DNA of 45,089 nt from Chitinophagaceae bacterium (lineage in GTDB: Bacteria; Bacteroidota; Bacteroidia; Chitinophagales; Chitinophagaceae): NCBI GenBank assembly GCA_027486835.1, contig JAIXOJ010000006.1, positions 1 through 45,089 on the forward strand, written 5' to 3'. Numbering within the stretch: position 1 is the first letter of the stretch; each line of letters starts with the position of its first letter. Below are positions 9,379-21,149 of this stretch, piece after piece. The translations under genes and the position numbers were made by a program. The notes beneath the pieces were generated by a model. The model worked only from the letters and a program-made list of their open reading frames with translations, ran no database searches and was not told where the DNA came from.

Positions 9379-9448
9379 AAAGGGTGCGTAAAAGTTTTTC
9401 GCGTCTCAGAAAAGTTGCTTCAAAGCGAAAAAGTTTTATGCACCCTTT
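9379..9448. repeat. Long imperfect inverted repeat (24-bp arms)
   Basis: The arms at 9379-9402 (starting AAAGGGTGCGTAAAAG) and 9425-9448 (ending TTTTATGCACCCTTT) are complementary at 22 of 24 positions around a 22-bp spacer. The element sits alone in the 581-bp gap between two convergently ordered, same-strand transcription units, downstream of the terminator at 9487-9528. It could be a structured RNA, a small palindromic mobile remnant, or a protein-binding site. No coding capacity is seen. Confidence 0.6.
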
Positions 9449-9486
9449 AAAAGCCAATACTTTATTGTGATAAGTAAAGGGAATAA

Positions 9487-9528
9487 AAAAAGGCTATCAG
9501 AAGGGTAATACTTCCTAATAGCCTTTTT
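9487..9528 (-). terminator. Rho-independent-type terminator after the 9678-11657 gene
   Basis: A stem of 11 bp (AAAAAGGCTAT at 9487-9497 pairing with ATAGCCTTTTT at 9518-9528) encloses a loop with a further short GAAG/CTTC pairing. A- and T-rich runs flank both sides, so it could act in both directions. It lies about 150 bp downstream of the stop of the lysine-tailed hydrolase and separates that gene from the next promoter. Confidence 0.8.
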
Positions 9529-9677
9529 CTTTTTCTATTGTGATTCGAGAACCGTAGCTAAACTAAATTGAACTGCAACTAAAGATTGAACTTTAAGTAC
9601 TCCTTATAAAAACATCCAATCTGGTATTCTTGGAGAAGTTTTTATAATGTTAGGTGAAACATTTGTTATTTGCAAAA

Positions 9678-11657
9678 TTAGTTTTCAGTATCACCAGTTT
9701 TATCTTTTTTGCCTTTTCCAGCTTTCTTCTCTTTCTTCTCTTTTTTATCTTTCTTCTCTTTTTTGCCTTTATCACCAGTATTGCCTTCATCGGCACTTTC
9801 GCCTTTGCCATACTTAGTTCCTTTTGCATATCCCGAAAATGCCTTCACTTCTGTAGGAGGACGTAAGGCGGGTAGTTCCTGTTCTCCACGGTGTACTTCT
9901 ATTAAACTAAAAACATCATCTTTATCATCTGCGTTTACGATGGCTAAATCAGACCCCTTTTTTCCTCCATATCTAAATACGGCATCTCTTATCGTTACTA
10001 CCTCATGATGCCATTTTTTGTCTCCTTTGCCAGTTACAGTGATGGCTGTTTTCATGGCTTTAGCACCTGCATCATAATCTAGTTTCCATTTTGAGCCTTC
10101 AATACTGTCGTACCATACAATAGTTATAGACATTACTTTAGGCTTTGCATCTTGAGAAAACCCTTCATGTAGTTTAAAATACAAGGCATCTTTTCCAGTA
10201 CTATGCTCAAACCCACGGGCAAACCTAGCATAAATTGGTGAGGTGTTTTTTATAGGACCACCAATTCGCCATAATGGAATTGATGTGGCATCTGGCTCAA
10301 TTTGATATAGTAATCGAGAATAGTTTTCAGGCCAAATTTCCCAACCTACATCATTAAATCCAGCTTGATCTCCTCTTTGCTTTACTTGTCCTAATGCAAG
10401 TGCCTTCTTATCCTCGTTTGCCGCACCATATTTTGCATACTCAGCACATATTTTTTCCATTCGTTCCAAATTGCTGTGTGAAGCCGCTCCATATTTTGCC
10501 TCTGGATAAACTTTGGTATCTGCCGCATCTAAACCTTTATGTAATGCACAAAAAGCATCAGTAGCCGTTTTTGGATAAATCTGCCCCGCATATTTATTAA
10601 AGAAATAGAAGGAGTAATCAAACCCCAGTTCTTTACTTACAAGCATGGCACTTTTACTTACATCCCACACACTTTGCCCTGAGTTTAACGCATTAATTGC
10701 CCCCCAATAAAAATTTAAAGGAACATTTAATTGATACCATGGCCTACCCCAAGTTTGATCCATCTCAGAACGACGAAATAACGTATACCCTTTAGGATCT
10801 ATTAGATAAGGAAGGAAATCGCTTATAGCAGAACGTTCCCCACTTAAATGATGCCCACGAGAAAGTGCCCCATTCTTAATGCCAAAACCTTCTTTCAGCG
10901 TAGAAGTTGCCCAATTCCATAATTCATTTTGATTATTCTTAGTGTCTTCTTCTGGCGAAACACCATTGAAAAGTAACCTTAATTTCAATCCCGAATCGGA
11001 ACTAAACAGTTTTGCATATTCTGCAAAGGTTTCTTTTCTAAATTGCCCCCAAGCTGCATCGTTAGTTTTCAATTTATACTTAGGGTCAATTGCATCTCCT
11101 TTATAGGGACATTCATCTCCTGTACAACCTGTTTTTACTTGTATAAATGCAATACGGTTTTGCTTTTCTTTTGAATAGCCACTGATATGTTTGGCAATTG
11201 CGTTAAGGAACCTAAAATAGTAGGTCTTGTAATCGGGAGATAAATAGTATGGATAAAAGGGGAATTTATCAGCATGTCGTTTGTCGTCTGTCACCACTTT
11301 GGGTATTCCTTTTGAATATACCCAATCAGGCGTCTTTGGTCCAGCTTCAAATGAATAGTAAACGGATATATTTTCTTTTGTTGCCCTCTCAATTGCTTGA
11401 TCCATTGTACTCCAATCATAAACCCCATCCGATTTTTCCACTTCATCCCATGGAGCATCACAGGATGTTCCTCTCACATAAGGATACACTTTGGGATCCA
11501 TCGCTTCCCCGCGATCCCAAACTCCAAACGAACTCGTTGATAAGGAAGACTGGCCTAATGATAAATTGCAAACACCTATTAAAATAATTAGAAGGCATTT
11601 TTTTGTAACCCTAGATAAATCAATTCTTCTTTGTTTCATGACAATTTTATTTTTCAT
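9678..11657 (-). CDS. Secreted TIM-barrel-like hydrolase with a lysine-rich C-terminal tail
   Basis: This 659-aa protein is a clear paralogue of the 7372-9096 product: GDAIDPKYKL matches GDPVDSKYAI, ARGFEHSTGKDALYF matches ARGFEHATGKDSLFF, and DWVYSKGIPKV matches DWLYENGVPKV. It carries a signal peptide (hydrophobic stretch CLLIILIGVCNLSLGQ); ATGs at 11657 and 11639 are both possible. Where the paralogue has Glu178 (VVEGSTGD) this protein has Thr176 (VKTGCTGD), so one candidate acid residue is missing, while the second Glu (RRSEMDQTW) is kept. The last 30 or so residues are almost only Lys, Glu, Asp and Gly (for example GDKGKKEKKDKKEKKEKK). It has its own promoter with the shared site and its own terminator. 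Family not assigned. Confidence 0.7.
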   Translation of the reverse strand: MKNKIVMKQRRIDLSRVTKKCLLIILIGVCNLSLGQSSLSTSSFGVWDRGEAMDPKVYPYVRGTSCDAPWDEVEKSDGVYDWSTMDQAIERATKENISVYYSFEAGPKTPDWVYSKGIPKVVTDDKRHADKFPFYPYYLSPDYKTYYFRFLNAIAKHISGYSKEKQNRIAFIQVKTGCTGDECPYKGDAIDPKYKLKTNDAAWGQFRKETFAEYAKLFSSDSGLKLRLLFNGVSPEEDTKNNQNELWNWATSTLKEGFGIKNGALSRGHHLSGERSAISDFLPYLIDPKGYTLFRRSEMDQTWGRPWYQLNVPLNFYWGAINALNSGQSVWDVSKSAMLVSKELGFDYSFYFFNKYAGQIYPKTATDAFCALHKGLDAADTKVYPEAKYGAASHSNLERMEKICAEYAKYGAANEDKKALALGQVKQRGDQAGFNDVGWEIWPENYSRLLYQIEPDATSIPLWRIGGPIKNTSPIYARFARGFEHSTGKDALYFKLHEGFSQDAKPKVMSITIVWYDSIEGSKWKLDYDAGAKAMKTAITVTGKGDKKWHHEVVTIRDAVFRYGGKKGSDLAIVNADDKDDVFSLIEVHRGEQELPALRPPTEVKAFSGYAKGTKYGKGESADEGNTGDKGKKEKKDKKEKKEKKAGKGKKDKTGDTEN

Positions 11658-11689
11658 ACTAATACCACTTATTGCTAACCGTTAAGTCG

Positions 11690-11755
11690 CAAAATTAATT
11701 TATAGAACTATGGTGAACCATTGTAAAAGCCCCATTAATGTGTCAATTTGTTTCA
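11690..11755 (-). promoter_or_regulatory. Promoter with shared 25-bp site (copy 2 of 4)
   Basis: The plus-strand site at 11731-11755 (ending GTGTCAATTTGTTTCA) matches the copy at 40695-40719 at 20 of 25 positions. On the minus strand the box TAATTTTG (11690-11697), a good match to the Bacteroidota -7 consensus TAnnTTTG, follows 33 bp downstream. The start codon at 11657 is about 25 bp beyond the expected transcript start. It lies in the 128-bp gap after the sulfatase gene ending at 11786. Confidence 0.68.
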
Positions 11756-11785
11756 AATTTCAGTTTAATTATAATTTACTCCCTA

Positions 11786-13384
11786 TTAATCATCTTTAGG
11801 CTCTCTTGGTGCTTTTCCTGTCCAAGCCTCACCTGTGCAATCTTTCCACCAAGCTAACCATTGTGCTTCCATTTTATTAACAATATCAGGTCGTTTAGTT
11901 GCCAAATTGTTCATCTCTGCTCTATCAGAAGCTAAGTCATAAAGTTCCCAAGTTGCACCTAGACGAACAAGTTTATATTGCCCATCACGGATTGCAGCTC
12001 CTTTTCCAAACTGATAAAACAAAGGGTTTTTACGGTCAATCTTTTGTCCTGTAATTACAGGCATCAAACTCACCCCATCCGTTGAATGAATAGTGGATTC
12101 ATTAGACTCAACTGGGAATTTTGCTCCTGAAACAGACAATAAGGTAGGCATAATATCTACCAAATGTACAGGCTCAGTAATCCAAGATGATTTAGGTTTT
12201 ATTGCTGCTGGCCAATGAATAATAAGTGGTGTACTTATCCCGCCTTCATGACTGGTAGTTTTCCATTTACGTAAGGGGGTATCACTAACTGTTGCCCAGT
12301 TTTGACCATAACTAACGTAACTCGCTACGCTACCAAATGGCGCAGTTAAGTCCACTTGATCTACCTTGGGGTCTGTTGCACAAGCACCATTATCTGAAAG
12401 AAATAATATTATGGTGTTATCCAATTTGCCTTGTTCTTCTAATCGCTTTAAAAGACGACCAATATTTTGATCTAATCTATCAACCATTGCTGCATATATT
12501 TCCATACGAGTAGCTTCTAGTCTTCTTTCATCAGCAGAAAGACTCTCCCAATTAGGTTTTGTTTCTCCTATTTCCATTGGAGGCAGCGGGTTGGTTTTTG
12601 GATCTACCAATCCAAGCTCAACCTGACGCTTGTATCTAGCTTTTCTAACCGCTTCGTAACCGCCATCATAAACGCCTTTATATTTTGCAATATCCTCTGG
12701 CCAAGCATGTAAGGGCCAGTGAGGTGCAGTATAAGCCATGTAAAGCAAGAAAGGTTTTTCGTCTTGTTTATATTCATCTAGCCAATTAATTGCACGATTG
12801 GTAAATGCATCTGTATCATAAAACAATGAATCTTGAGGGATATAATTGTTGTTTTCTGGAATACCTTTTTCATCAATTGACCATCTATTGCTTGCAATCT
12901 TATAAGCAGGAATTGGTTGTCCGGGTGCTGCACCAAACCCGGGATTAAAATGGTTTTCACATCCACCAATCATCCCATAATAGCGGTCAAACCCTCGAGT
13001 TACAGGATTAAATTTTGCGTGTTGTTTGCCCGACCAAAAAGTGTGGTAGCCTACTGGTCTTAGCACCTCCCCTATTGTTGCTGCTTTCTCAAAATTAGGG
13101 TTGGTACGTTGGTAATAGACTCCTGTAAGTAAAGATGCACGTGTAGGAAAACACTTAGAAGTATTATACATTTGAGAAAACTTTACCCCACCCTTAGCAA
13201 GCTTATCAATATTAGGAGTATGAATCTCACCTCCATAACATCCTATGTCTGAATACCCCATATCATCTGCTAGAATAATGAGTATATTAGGTTTTGGTGG
13301 TGTCTTTTTAATTTGTGCAAATAAATTTAATTTACAAGCAAGTAGCAGGGCTACAATTGCGATAACTTTTCTTTGTTTTATCAT
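11786..13384 (-). CDS. Exported type I sulfatase (Cys-type)
   Basis: This 532-aa protein has a signal peptide ending near LFAQ (residue 24) and the alkaline-phosphatase-like sulfatase fold. The metal-binding pair is in ILADDMGYSDIGCYGG, the active-site motif CFPTR has Cys78 (to be converted to formylglycine), and FLSDNGA supplies further metal ligands. PLRKWKTTSHEGG carries the expected basic Lys and His. It is closely related to the sulfatase at 19435-21102 (NPVTRGFDRYYGMIGG against NPVTRGFDHYYGMIGG) but lacks that protein's lysine tail. The positional specificity of sulfate removal cannot be read from sequence. It follows the 13412-14848 sulfatase by 27 bp. Confidence 0.92.
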   Translation of the reverse strand: MIKQRKVIAIVALLLACKLNLFAQIKKTPPKPNILIILADDMGYSDIGCYGGEIHTPNIDKLAKGGVKFSQMYNTSKCFPTRASLLTGVYYQRTNPNFEKAATIGEVLRPVGYHTFWSGKQHAKFNPVTRGFDRYYGMIGGCENHFNPGFGAAPGQPIPAYKIASNRWSIDEKGIPENNNYIPQDSLFYDTDAFTNRAINWLDEYKQDEKPFLLYMAYTAPHWPLHAWPEDIAKYKGVYDGGYEAVRKARYKRQVELGLVDPKTNPLPPMEIGETKPNWESLSADERRLEATRMEIYAAMVDRLDQNIGRLLKRLEEQGKLDNTIILFLSDNGACATDPKVDQVDLTAPFGSVASYVSYGQNWATVSDTPLRKWKTTSHEGGISTPLIIHWPAAIKPKSSWITEPVHLVDIMPTLLSVSGAKFPVESNESTIHSTDGVSLMPVITGQKIDRKNPLFYQFGKGAAIRDGQYKLVRLGATWELYDLASDRAEMNNLATKRPDIVNKMEAQWLAWWKDCTGEAWTGKAPREPKDD

Positions 13385-13411
13385 TCTATTTTTTTTAGGA
13401 ATGGGGTTGAA

Positions 13412-14848
13412 TTAATTCTTTTCTTTCTTCTCTTTATTCTTCTTTTTATTCTTATTGCCTTTTTTATCTCCTTCGCTTAAAGGGTCATCTTCTTCCTTAA
13501 AATCTTTTGCCTGCTTTACAAAATACTCTGGGCGCTGACCTTCAAATACTTTTAATGCTGCCTCCAACTTTGCCTTAGCAGCTTTGGCCTTGGTATTTAA
13601 TCCACTTTCTTCAAGCGGAGCATTTTCATTATCATCTTTTTTAACATCATAAAATTTACCATTGGTATAAAGCTTATAGTTTGCATCATGTACAAACTCG
13701 GCTTTTGCAGTTTCACCACCACTTGGATTGTACCAAGAATATAGCCATTCACGTGGAGTACCTTTTTCTCCCATTAACTGTGGCAGAAAACTACGACCGT
13801 CAATTTTTAAATCTGCTGGAATGGTTACACCCGCAGCCTCGCAAATGGTAGGTAAAAAGTCTGTTGCCGATATTAAGTCAGCAGAAACTTTACCACTTGC
13901 AAAGTGACCGGGCCAAGTGCCAATCAAAGGAACATGCGTTCCCCATTCGGTTGTTGTTCCTTTTCCACCTTTTACCTCTTTTCCTTTAAATCTTGCTGGC
14001 ATTCCTTTAGCCGTACCATTATCACCAAGAATAAGCACCATCGTATTCTCTCGTAATTTCAACTCATCAAGCTTAGCAATCAATTTACCAATCAGTTTAT
14101 CTGTATAGGCAGTCATATCAGCAAAATGACCACTAGACCCTTTCTTTCCTTTTCCATTTTGTACTACTTGGTAATCAGGACTGTCTGGAGTTGCATCAAA
14201 TGGTGAGTGGGTAAGCATCATGGGGTAATAAAGAAAGAAAGGGGCATCTTTTTTACGATTGATGAAATCGAGCGCATAATCGCTTACGATATCAGGACCA
14301 TATTCATTATTTGTATACTCAATTGATTTTCCATTAATGGCTATTTGAGGATTTTTATAGCGTGGGGATTTCTTTATCAGATGCCAAAGTGCATATTCAT
14401 CAAACCCAAAATGACCAGGATTATCATAGTTTTTGCCCAATTGCCATTTACCAGTAACACAAGTGGCATAACCTGCATCTTTTAACAGATTACCAAAAGT
14501 TTTTTGCGTTAAATCTAAACTACCAAAGTTTGTATAGTTTCTACGATTGCTCATTCCTGTCATCAACTCAACCCTTGTTGGTGTGCAAAGTGGCTGAACA
14601 TGACACTCTTCAAAACGTACACCTTTTGCTGCAAGCTGATCCATTACAGGCGTCTTATAACTTTCACCACCATTTACTGTAACATTTTCATAGCCAAAAT
14701 CATCAATAAGTATGAGTACTATATTGGGTTTTACAGCAGGCTTTATCGTTTTATTGGCTGGAATTTTATTCTTGTTTTTCTGTGAAAACACGAAACAAGG
14801 TGCAATCATAAATGCAACAATTGCCATTAAAACTGTACTACTTCTCAT
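13412..14848 (-). CDS. Exported type I sulfatase (Cys-type) with lysine-rich tail
   Basis: This 478-aa protein has a signal peptide ending near FVFSQ and the sulfatase motifs ILIDDFGYENV, CTPTR (Cys88), ILGDNGT, and a downstream GGKGTTTEWGTHVPL segment. The last 20 or so residues are lysine-rich (GDKKGNKNKKKNKEKKEKN), like several other exported proteins here. It is distant from the 11786 and 19435 pair, so it probably acts on a different sulfate position. It is the first gene of a two-sulfatase unit, and a motif shared with the region upstream of 23222 lies about 83 bp upstream of its start. Confidence 0.92.
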   Translation of the reverse strand: MRSSTVLMAIVAFMIAPCFVFSQKNKNKIPANKTIKPAVKPNIVLILIDDFGYENVTVNGGESYKTPVMDQLAAKGVRFEECHVQPLCTPTRVELMTGMSNRRNYTNFGSLDLTQKTFGNLLKDAGYATCVTGKWQLGKNYDNPGHFGFDEYALWHLIKKSPRYKNPQIAINGKSIEYTNNEYGPDIVSDYALDFINRKKDAPFFLYYPMMLTHSPFDATPDSPDYQVVQNGKGKKGSSGHFADMTAYTDKLIGKLIAKLDELKLRENTMVLILGDNGTAKGMPARFKGKEVKGGKGTTTEWGTHVPLIGTWPGHFASGKVSADLISATDFLPTICEAAGVTIPADLKIDGRSFLPQLMGEKGTPREWLYSWYNPSGGETAKAEFVHDANYKLYTNGKFYDVKKDDNENAPLEESGLNTKAKAAKAKLEAALKVFEGQRPEYFVKQAKDFKEEDDPLSEGDKKGNKNKKKNKEKKEKN

Positions 14849-15492
14849 TTAATTCTTTTCCTTTTTAAGTTTATAAATAATTTACTGATTAAGATAGACT
14901 TTAGGCAATTTGATTAACCCAGAAGATGCTATAGAAATTTTATTACGAACCAAAACGATGGATAATAGAAGATAAAAATTATAAAAAAACTCGTACCAAT
15001 ACAACAGCTTCCTCTCTTATTCAAAACTGACATGCCAAAATCTAAATAGTTAAGGGGTTTATTGTTTATTGCATTAAAAAACCATCTTGCCGTACTGATA
15101 ATTATTAAACACAGTAGCAATTTTTTTTTTTAGTACTAATAGAAATGATTTATTACGAAACACATTTTTACAGTGAAATTTTACAAACAATTAATTTCTA
15201 CAAATTATTTTTATTTCAACTATTGAATTTCAGATACTACTCACCCTATTTTTTCACCGTTACATAGGCACATTGCCACAAGGGAAAATAAATATTTAGC
15301 AATTAAAAGGTAGGATAGAATGTATTTAAAGGCTATTTCTTAGAATAGAACAACTTATTTTTCAGCTAAAAATTAAGTATCAATATAGATTTGATATTGA
15401 AAATTAATTCTAAATTCAATATTTAAAGGAAGTACGGTTTAATGTTTTGCTTGTGCTATTGGTTTTACCAAGTTTCACACGAAAAATACCTT
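14849..15492. other. AT-rich intergenic stretch without genes
   Basis: I see no gene, terminator or RNA here. It holds two copies of a short motif (14931-14951 and, less exact, 15139-15161; the first is also found upstream of 23222) and an 11-T run at 15121-15131. The open frames in this stretch lack family similarity and start context and are judged spurious. Confidence 0.6.
14931..14951 (-). promoter_or_regulatory. Motif shared with the region upstream of 23222, possible promoter or operator
   Basis: The 21 bp at 14931-14951 (core AGAAATTTTATTACGAACC on the plus strand) are identical to 23247-23267, and similarity continues for about 10 bp (AAAACGATG against TAAACTGATG). A third, looser copy is at 15139-15161. 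Both exact copies lie upstream of a unit that lacks the 25-bp shared site. Function is inferred from position only. Confidence 0.4.
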
Positions 15493-15920
15493 CTGCAAAG
15501 TTTGCAGATGCTACTATAAATAGTTTTTGGCTTCCGCAAAGTTTGCGGACGATATTTTGTTTAATCTTTTGCATCAGCAAAGTTTGCGGGTTAAACAATA
15601 ATTATTTTTTGGCTCCCGCAAAGTTTGCGGACTACATTTTACATTTAAAATGCCTCTAGCAAGGTTTGCGCACTCAATTTTGTTTAACTTTTTACATCAG
15701 CAAAGTTTGCGGGTTAAACAAAAATTATTTTTTGGCATCAGCAAACTTTGCGGACAATTTCTGTTTAATCTTTGGCATCAGCAAAGTTTGCGGGTTAAAC
15801 AATAATTATTTTTTGGAATCAGCAAACTTTGCGGACCGCATTTTACATTTAATATGGCATCAGCTAAGTTAGCTGACCGCATTTTACTTTTAAAAAGGCA
15901 CCAGTTAAGCTAGTTAGCTT
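15493..15920. repeat. Array of about ten palindromes at a 41-bp period
   Basis: Short palindromes are centred at about 15500, 15541, 15582, 15623, 15664, 15705, 15746, 15786, 15827 and 15868, so steps are 41 bp (one is 40). A further palindrome AAGCTA-GT-TAGCTT is at 15907-15920. The core is usually GCAAA-G/C-TTTGC, with arms that change together: CTGCAAA/TTTGCAG, CCGCAAA/TTTGCGG, CAGCTAA/TTAGCTG. Three cores (15582, 15705, 15786) are also flanked by an outer pair GTTTAA/TTAAAC. Linkers vary but fall into a few classes. No cas genes are seen, and 41 bp is not a multiple of three, so the array is not coding. Confidence 0.85.
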
Positions 15921-16098
15921 TCGCCTTTCTTTTGTTGCTCATTACCCCTAAATAAAATAACAAAGCAAGACTGCTACTCACCTCATTATTTTTTAACACA
16001 TAGGCACATATATACTTGGAGAAATAGAGCATTACTGCTTAAAAAAAGTAAAGTGCAATACTTAAATAGAAATTTTCAATTGATTAAAAAATTTGTAT

Positions 16099-16130
16099 AA
16101 ATGCTACATCATTATATTGATGTAGCATTT
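16099..16130 (-). terminator. Terminator hairpin after the GH2 gene
   Basis: A perfect 13-bp stem (AAATGCTACATCA at 16099-16111 with TGATGTAGCATTT at 16118-16130) closes a 6-base loop. On the minus strand it lies 48 bp after the GH2 stop codon and is followed by a T-rich run. It marks the end of the 23222-to-16178 unit. Confidence 0.82.
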
Positions 16131-16177
16131 TATAATTAAATCTAAGTTGAAAACTCTTTCTAGCTGATGTACTAATA

Positions 16178-19420
<3,243 letters not shown>

Positions 19421-19434
19421 TTAATCGGAAAATC

Positions 19435-21102
19435 TTATTCCTCCATTTCATTATTCTTATCCTTCTTATCCTTCTTATCTTTCTTATCCTTTTTATCTGA
19501 TTTATCTTTCTTATCCGATTTGTCTTTTTTTCCATTGCCGTCCCATTCGTTTCCAGTACAATCTTTCCACCAAGTTTGCCATTGGGCATCCATTTTTTGC
19601 ACTAATTCTGGTTTTTGGTCAGCTAAGTTGCGTGTCTCCGTACGATCAGTAGCCATATCGTAAAGCTCCCATGTTTTGCTATCGCGTACCATTTTCCATT
19701 GGCCATCAATTACAGCAGAACCATTAGAAAACTGAAAAAATATTGGTTGAGTTCGTGCAATAGACTGTGCCTTAAAAGCTGGTAATAGACTTGCACCATC
19801 CATTGGCTTTATGTTAGCTTCTTTAGAGTTACCGGGATATTTTGCACCCGTTATTTCTACTAAAGTAGGCATGATATCTATTAAATGTGCAGGCTGCCTA
19901 TTCCAAGAAGTTTGTGGTTTAATACTAGCTGGCCATTGTACAATAAATGGTGACCCAGTGCCGCCTTCAAAGCTGTCTTGCTTCCATTTACGCAACGGAG
20001 TATTACTTACAGTAGCCCATTTTTGTCCATAAGAAATATATGTAGCAACACTGCCCATTGGTGCTGTTGAATCTACATCTCCTGATTTTGGTGTTTCTGC
20101 ACAGCCGCCATTATCAGACATAAACATAATGATGGTATTATCTAATTTACCTTGTTCCTTTAATTTATTAACCAAACGCCCCACGTTTTGATCCACTCTA
20201 TCTACCATTGCTGCATAGATTTCCATTTTCATGGCTTCTACACGAAGTTCCTCAGCCGAAAGGGGTGTTTCGCTCATCTTTCTTTTCTTTTTTCCTTCTG
20301 TTGGAGGAAGTGGTGAAGTTTTCGGATCTACTAAACCAAGCTGTATTTGTCGCTTGTAACGAGCTTCTCTTACTGCATCATAACCACCATCATACACGCC
20401 TTTGTATTTGGCAATATCCTCTGGCCATGCTTGCAAAGGATAGTGTGGAGCTGTATAAGCCATATAAAGTAAAAATGGTTTCTTGTCTTTTTTTGAATCA
20501 TCAAGCCATTCAAGTGCCTTATCAGTAAAGCCATCAGTATCATATTTCACCGTTTGCCAAGGAGTTACTTTTTTTGTATCATCCATCCAAGGCTTAACCT
20601 TAGCCTTGTCTTTTGCTTTTCCGTCTGGGCTTGGTTCACCAGGAATTTCAACGCTCCAAGGATTAAAGTGATTTTCCGCACCACCTATCATTCCGTAATA
20701 ATGATCAAACCCTCGGGTAACTGGATTAAACTTAGAATGGTGCTTGCCCGACCACCAAGTATTGTATCCCACAGGTTTAAGCACTTCTCCCAAAGTTGCT
20801 GTGTTTGAAAAATTAGCCACTTCTGTTCTTTGGAAATAAAGACCAGTAACCAAACTTGCCCTTGAAGGGAAACACTTAGCACAGTTGTGCATTTGCGAAA
20901 ACTTAACCCCATTTGCAGCGAGCTTATCAATATTGGGTGTACGGATTTCGCCCCCGTAACATCCAAGGTCAGAATAGCCCATATCATCAACTAAAATGAT
21001 TAAAATGTTGGGTTTGGTTTGTGGCTTTGCACCTTGTGCAAACAATACTGCTGGTAAACCAATCAGTATAGATAATAGCATAGCAACTTTTCTCATCATC
21101 AT
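19435..21102 (-). CDS. Exported type I sulfatase (Cys-type) with a long Lys/Asp tail
   Basis: This 555-aa protein has a signal peptide ending near LFAQ, the metal-binding ILVDDMGYSDLGCYGG, the catalytic CFPSR with Cys77, and MFMSDNGGCA. It is a paralogue of the 11786-13384 sulfatase over the whole fold. The distinguishing feature is a C-terminal tail of about 30 residues made of KDKSDKKDKSDKKDKKDK-like repeats, ending NNEMEE. The tail is encoded by imperfect GATAAGAAG-type repeats near 19441-19530, which could change length by slippage. Its position 47 bp after the 21150-23222 hydrolase and before the GH2 gene suggests it clears a sulfate that blocks the exo-galactosidase. Confidence 0.92.
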   Translation of the reverse strand: MMMRKVAMLLSILIGLPAVLFAQGAKPQTKPNILIILVDDMGYSDLGCYGGEIRTPNIDKLAANGVKFSQMHNCAKCFPSRASLVTGLYFQRTEVANFSNTATLGEVLKPVGYNTWWSGKHHSKFNPVTRGFDHYYGMIGGAENHFNPWSVEIPGEPSPDGKAKDKAKVKPWMDDTKKVTPWQTVKYDTDGFTDKALEWLDDSKKDKKPFLLYMAYTAPHYPLQAWPEDIAKYKGVYDGGYDAVREARYKRQIQLGLVDPKTSPLPPTEGKKKRKMSETPLSAEELRVEAMKMEIYAAMVDRVDQNVGRLVNKLKEQGKLDNTIIMFMSDNGGCAETPKSGDVDSTAPMGSVATYISYGQKWATVSNTPLRKWKQDSFEGGTGSPFIVQWPASIKPQTSWNRQPAHLIDIMPTLVEITGAKYPGNSKEANIKPMDGASLLPAFKAQSIARTQPIFFQFSNGSAVIDGQWKMVRDSKTWELYDMATDRTETRNLADQKPELVQKMDAQWQTWWKDCTGNEWDGNGKKDKSDKKDKSDKKDKKDKKDKKDKNNEMEE

Positions 21103-21149
21103 TATTTTTTTGTATTGAATTATAATTGGTAAAAACTTGGTGATTTTTT

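Noticed and set aside
9709-10008. Plus-strand Phe/Ser-rich protein opposite the lysine-rich tail
   Set aside because: It is the antisense reading of Lys/Glu codons and has no independent support. The same applies to similar frames opposite other tails.
15459-15471. Additional palindrome TTGGT/ACCAA as a further unit of the array
   Set aside because: Its sequence and spacing do not follow the 41-bp series closely enough to include it.
15447-15872. Small proteins with repeated SAKFAD-like peptides on the plus strand
   Set aside because: They are translations of the palindrome array. The 41-bp period shifts frame at each unit, and there is no family match or start context.
15493-15920. CRISPR array
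   Set aside because: The repeated cores are only 11-15 bp and palindromic, the linkers are related to each other instead of unique, and no cas gene is seen.
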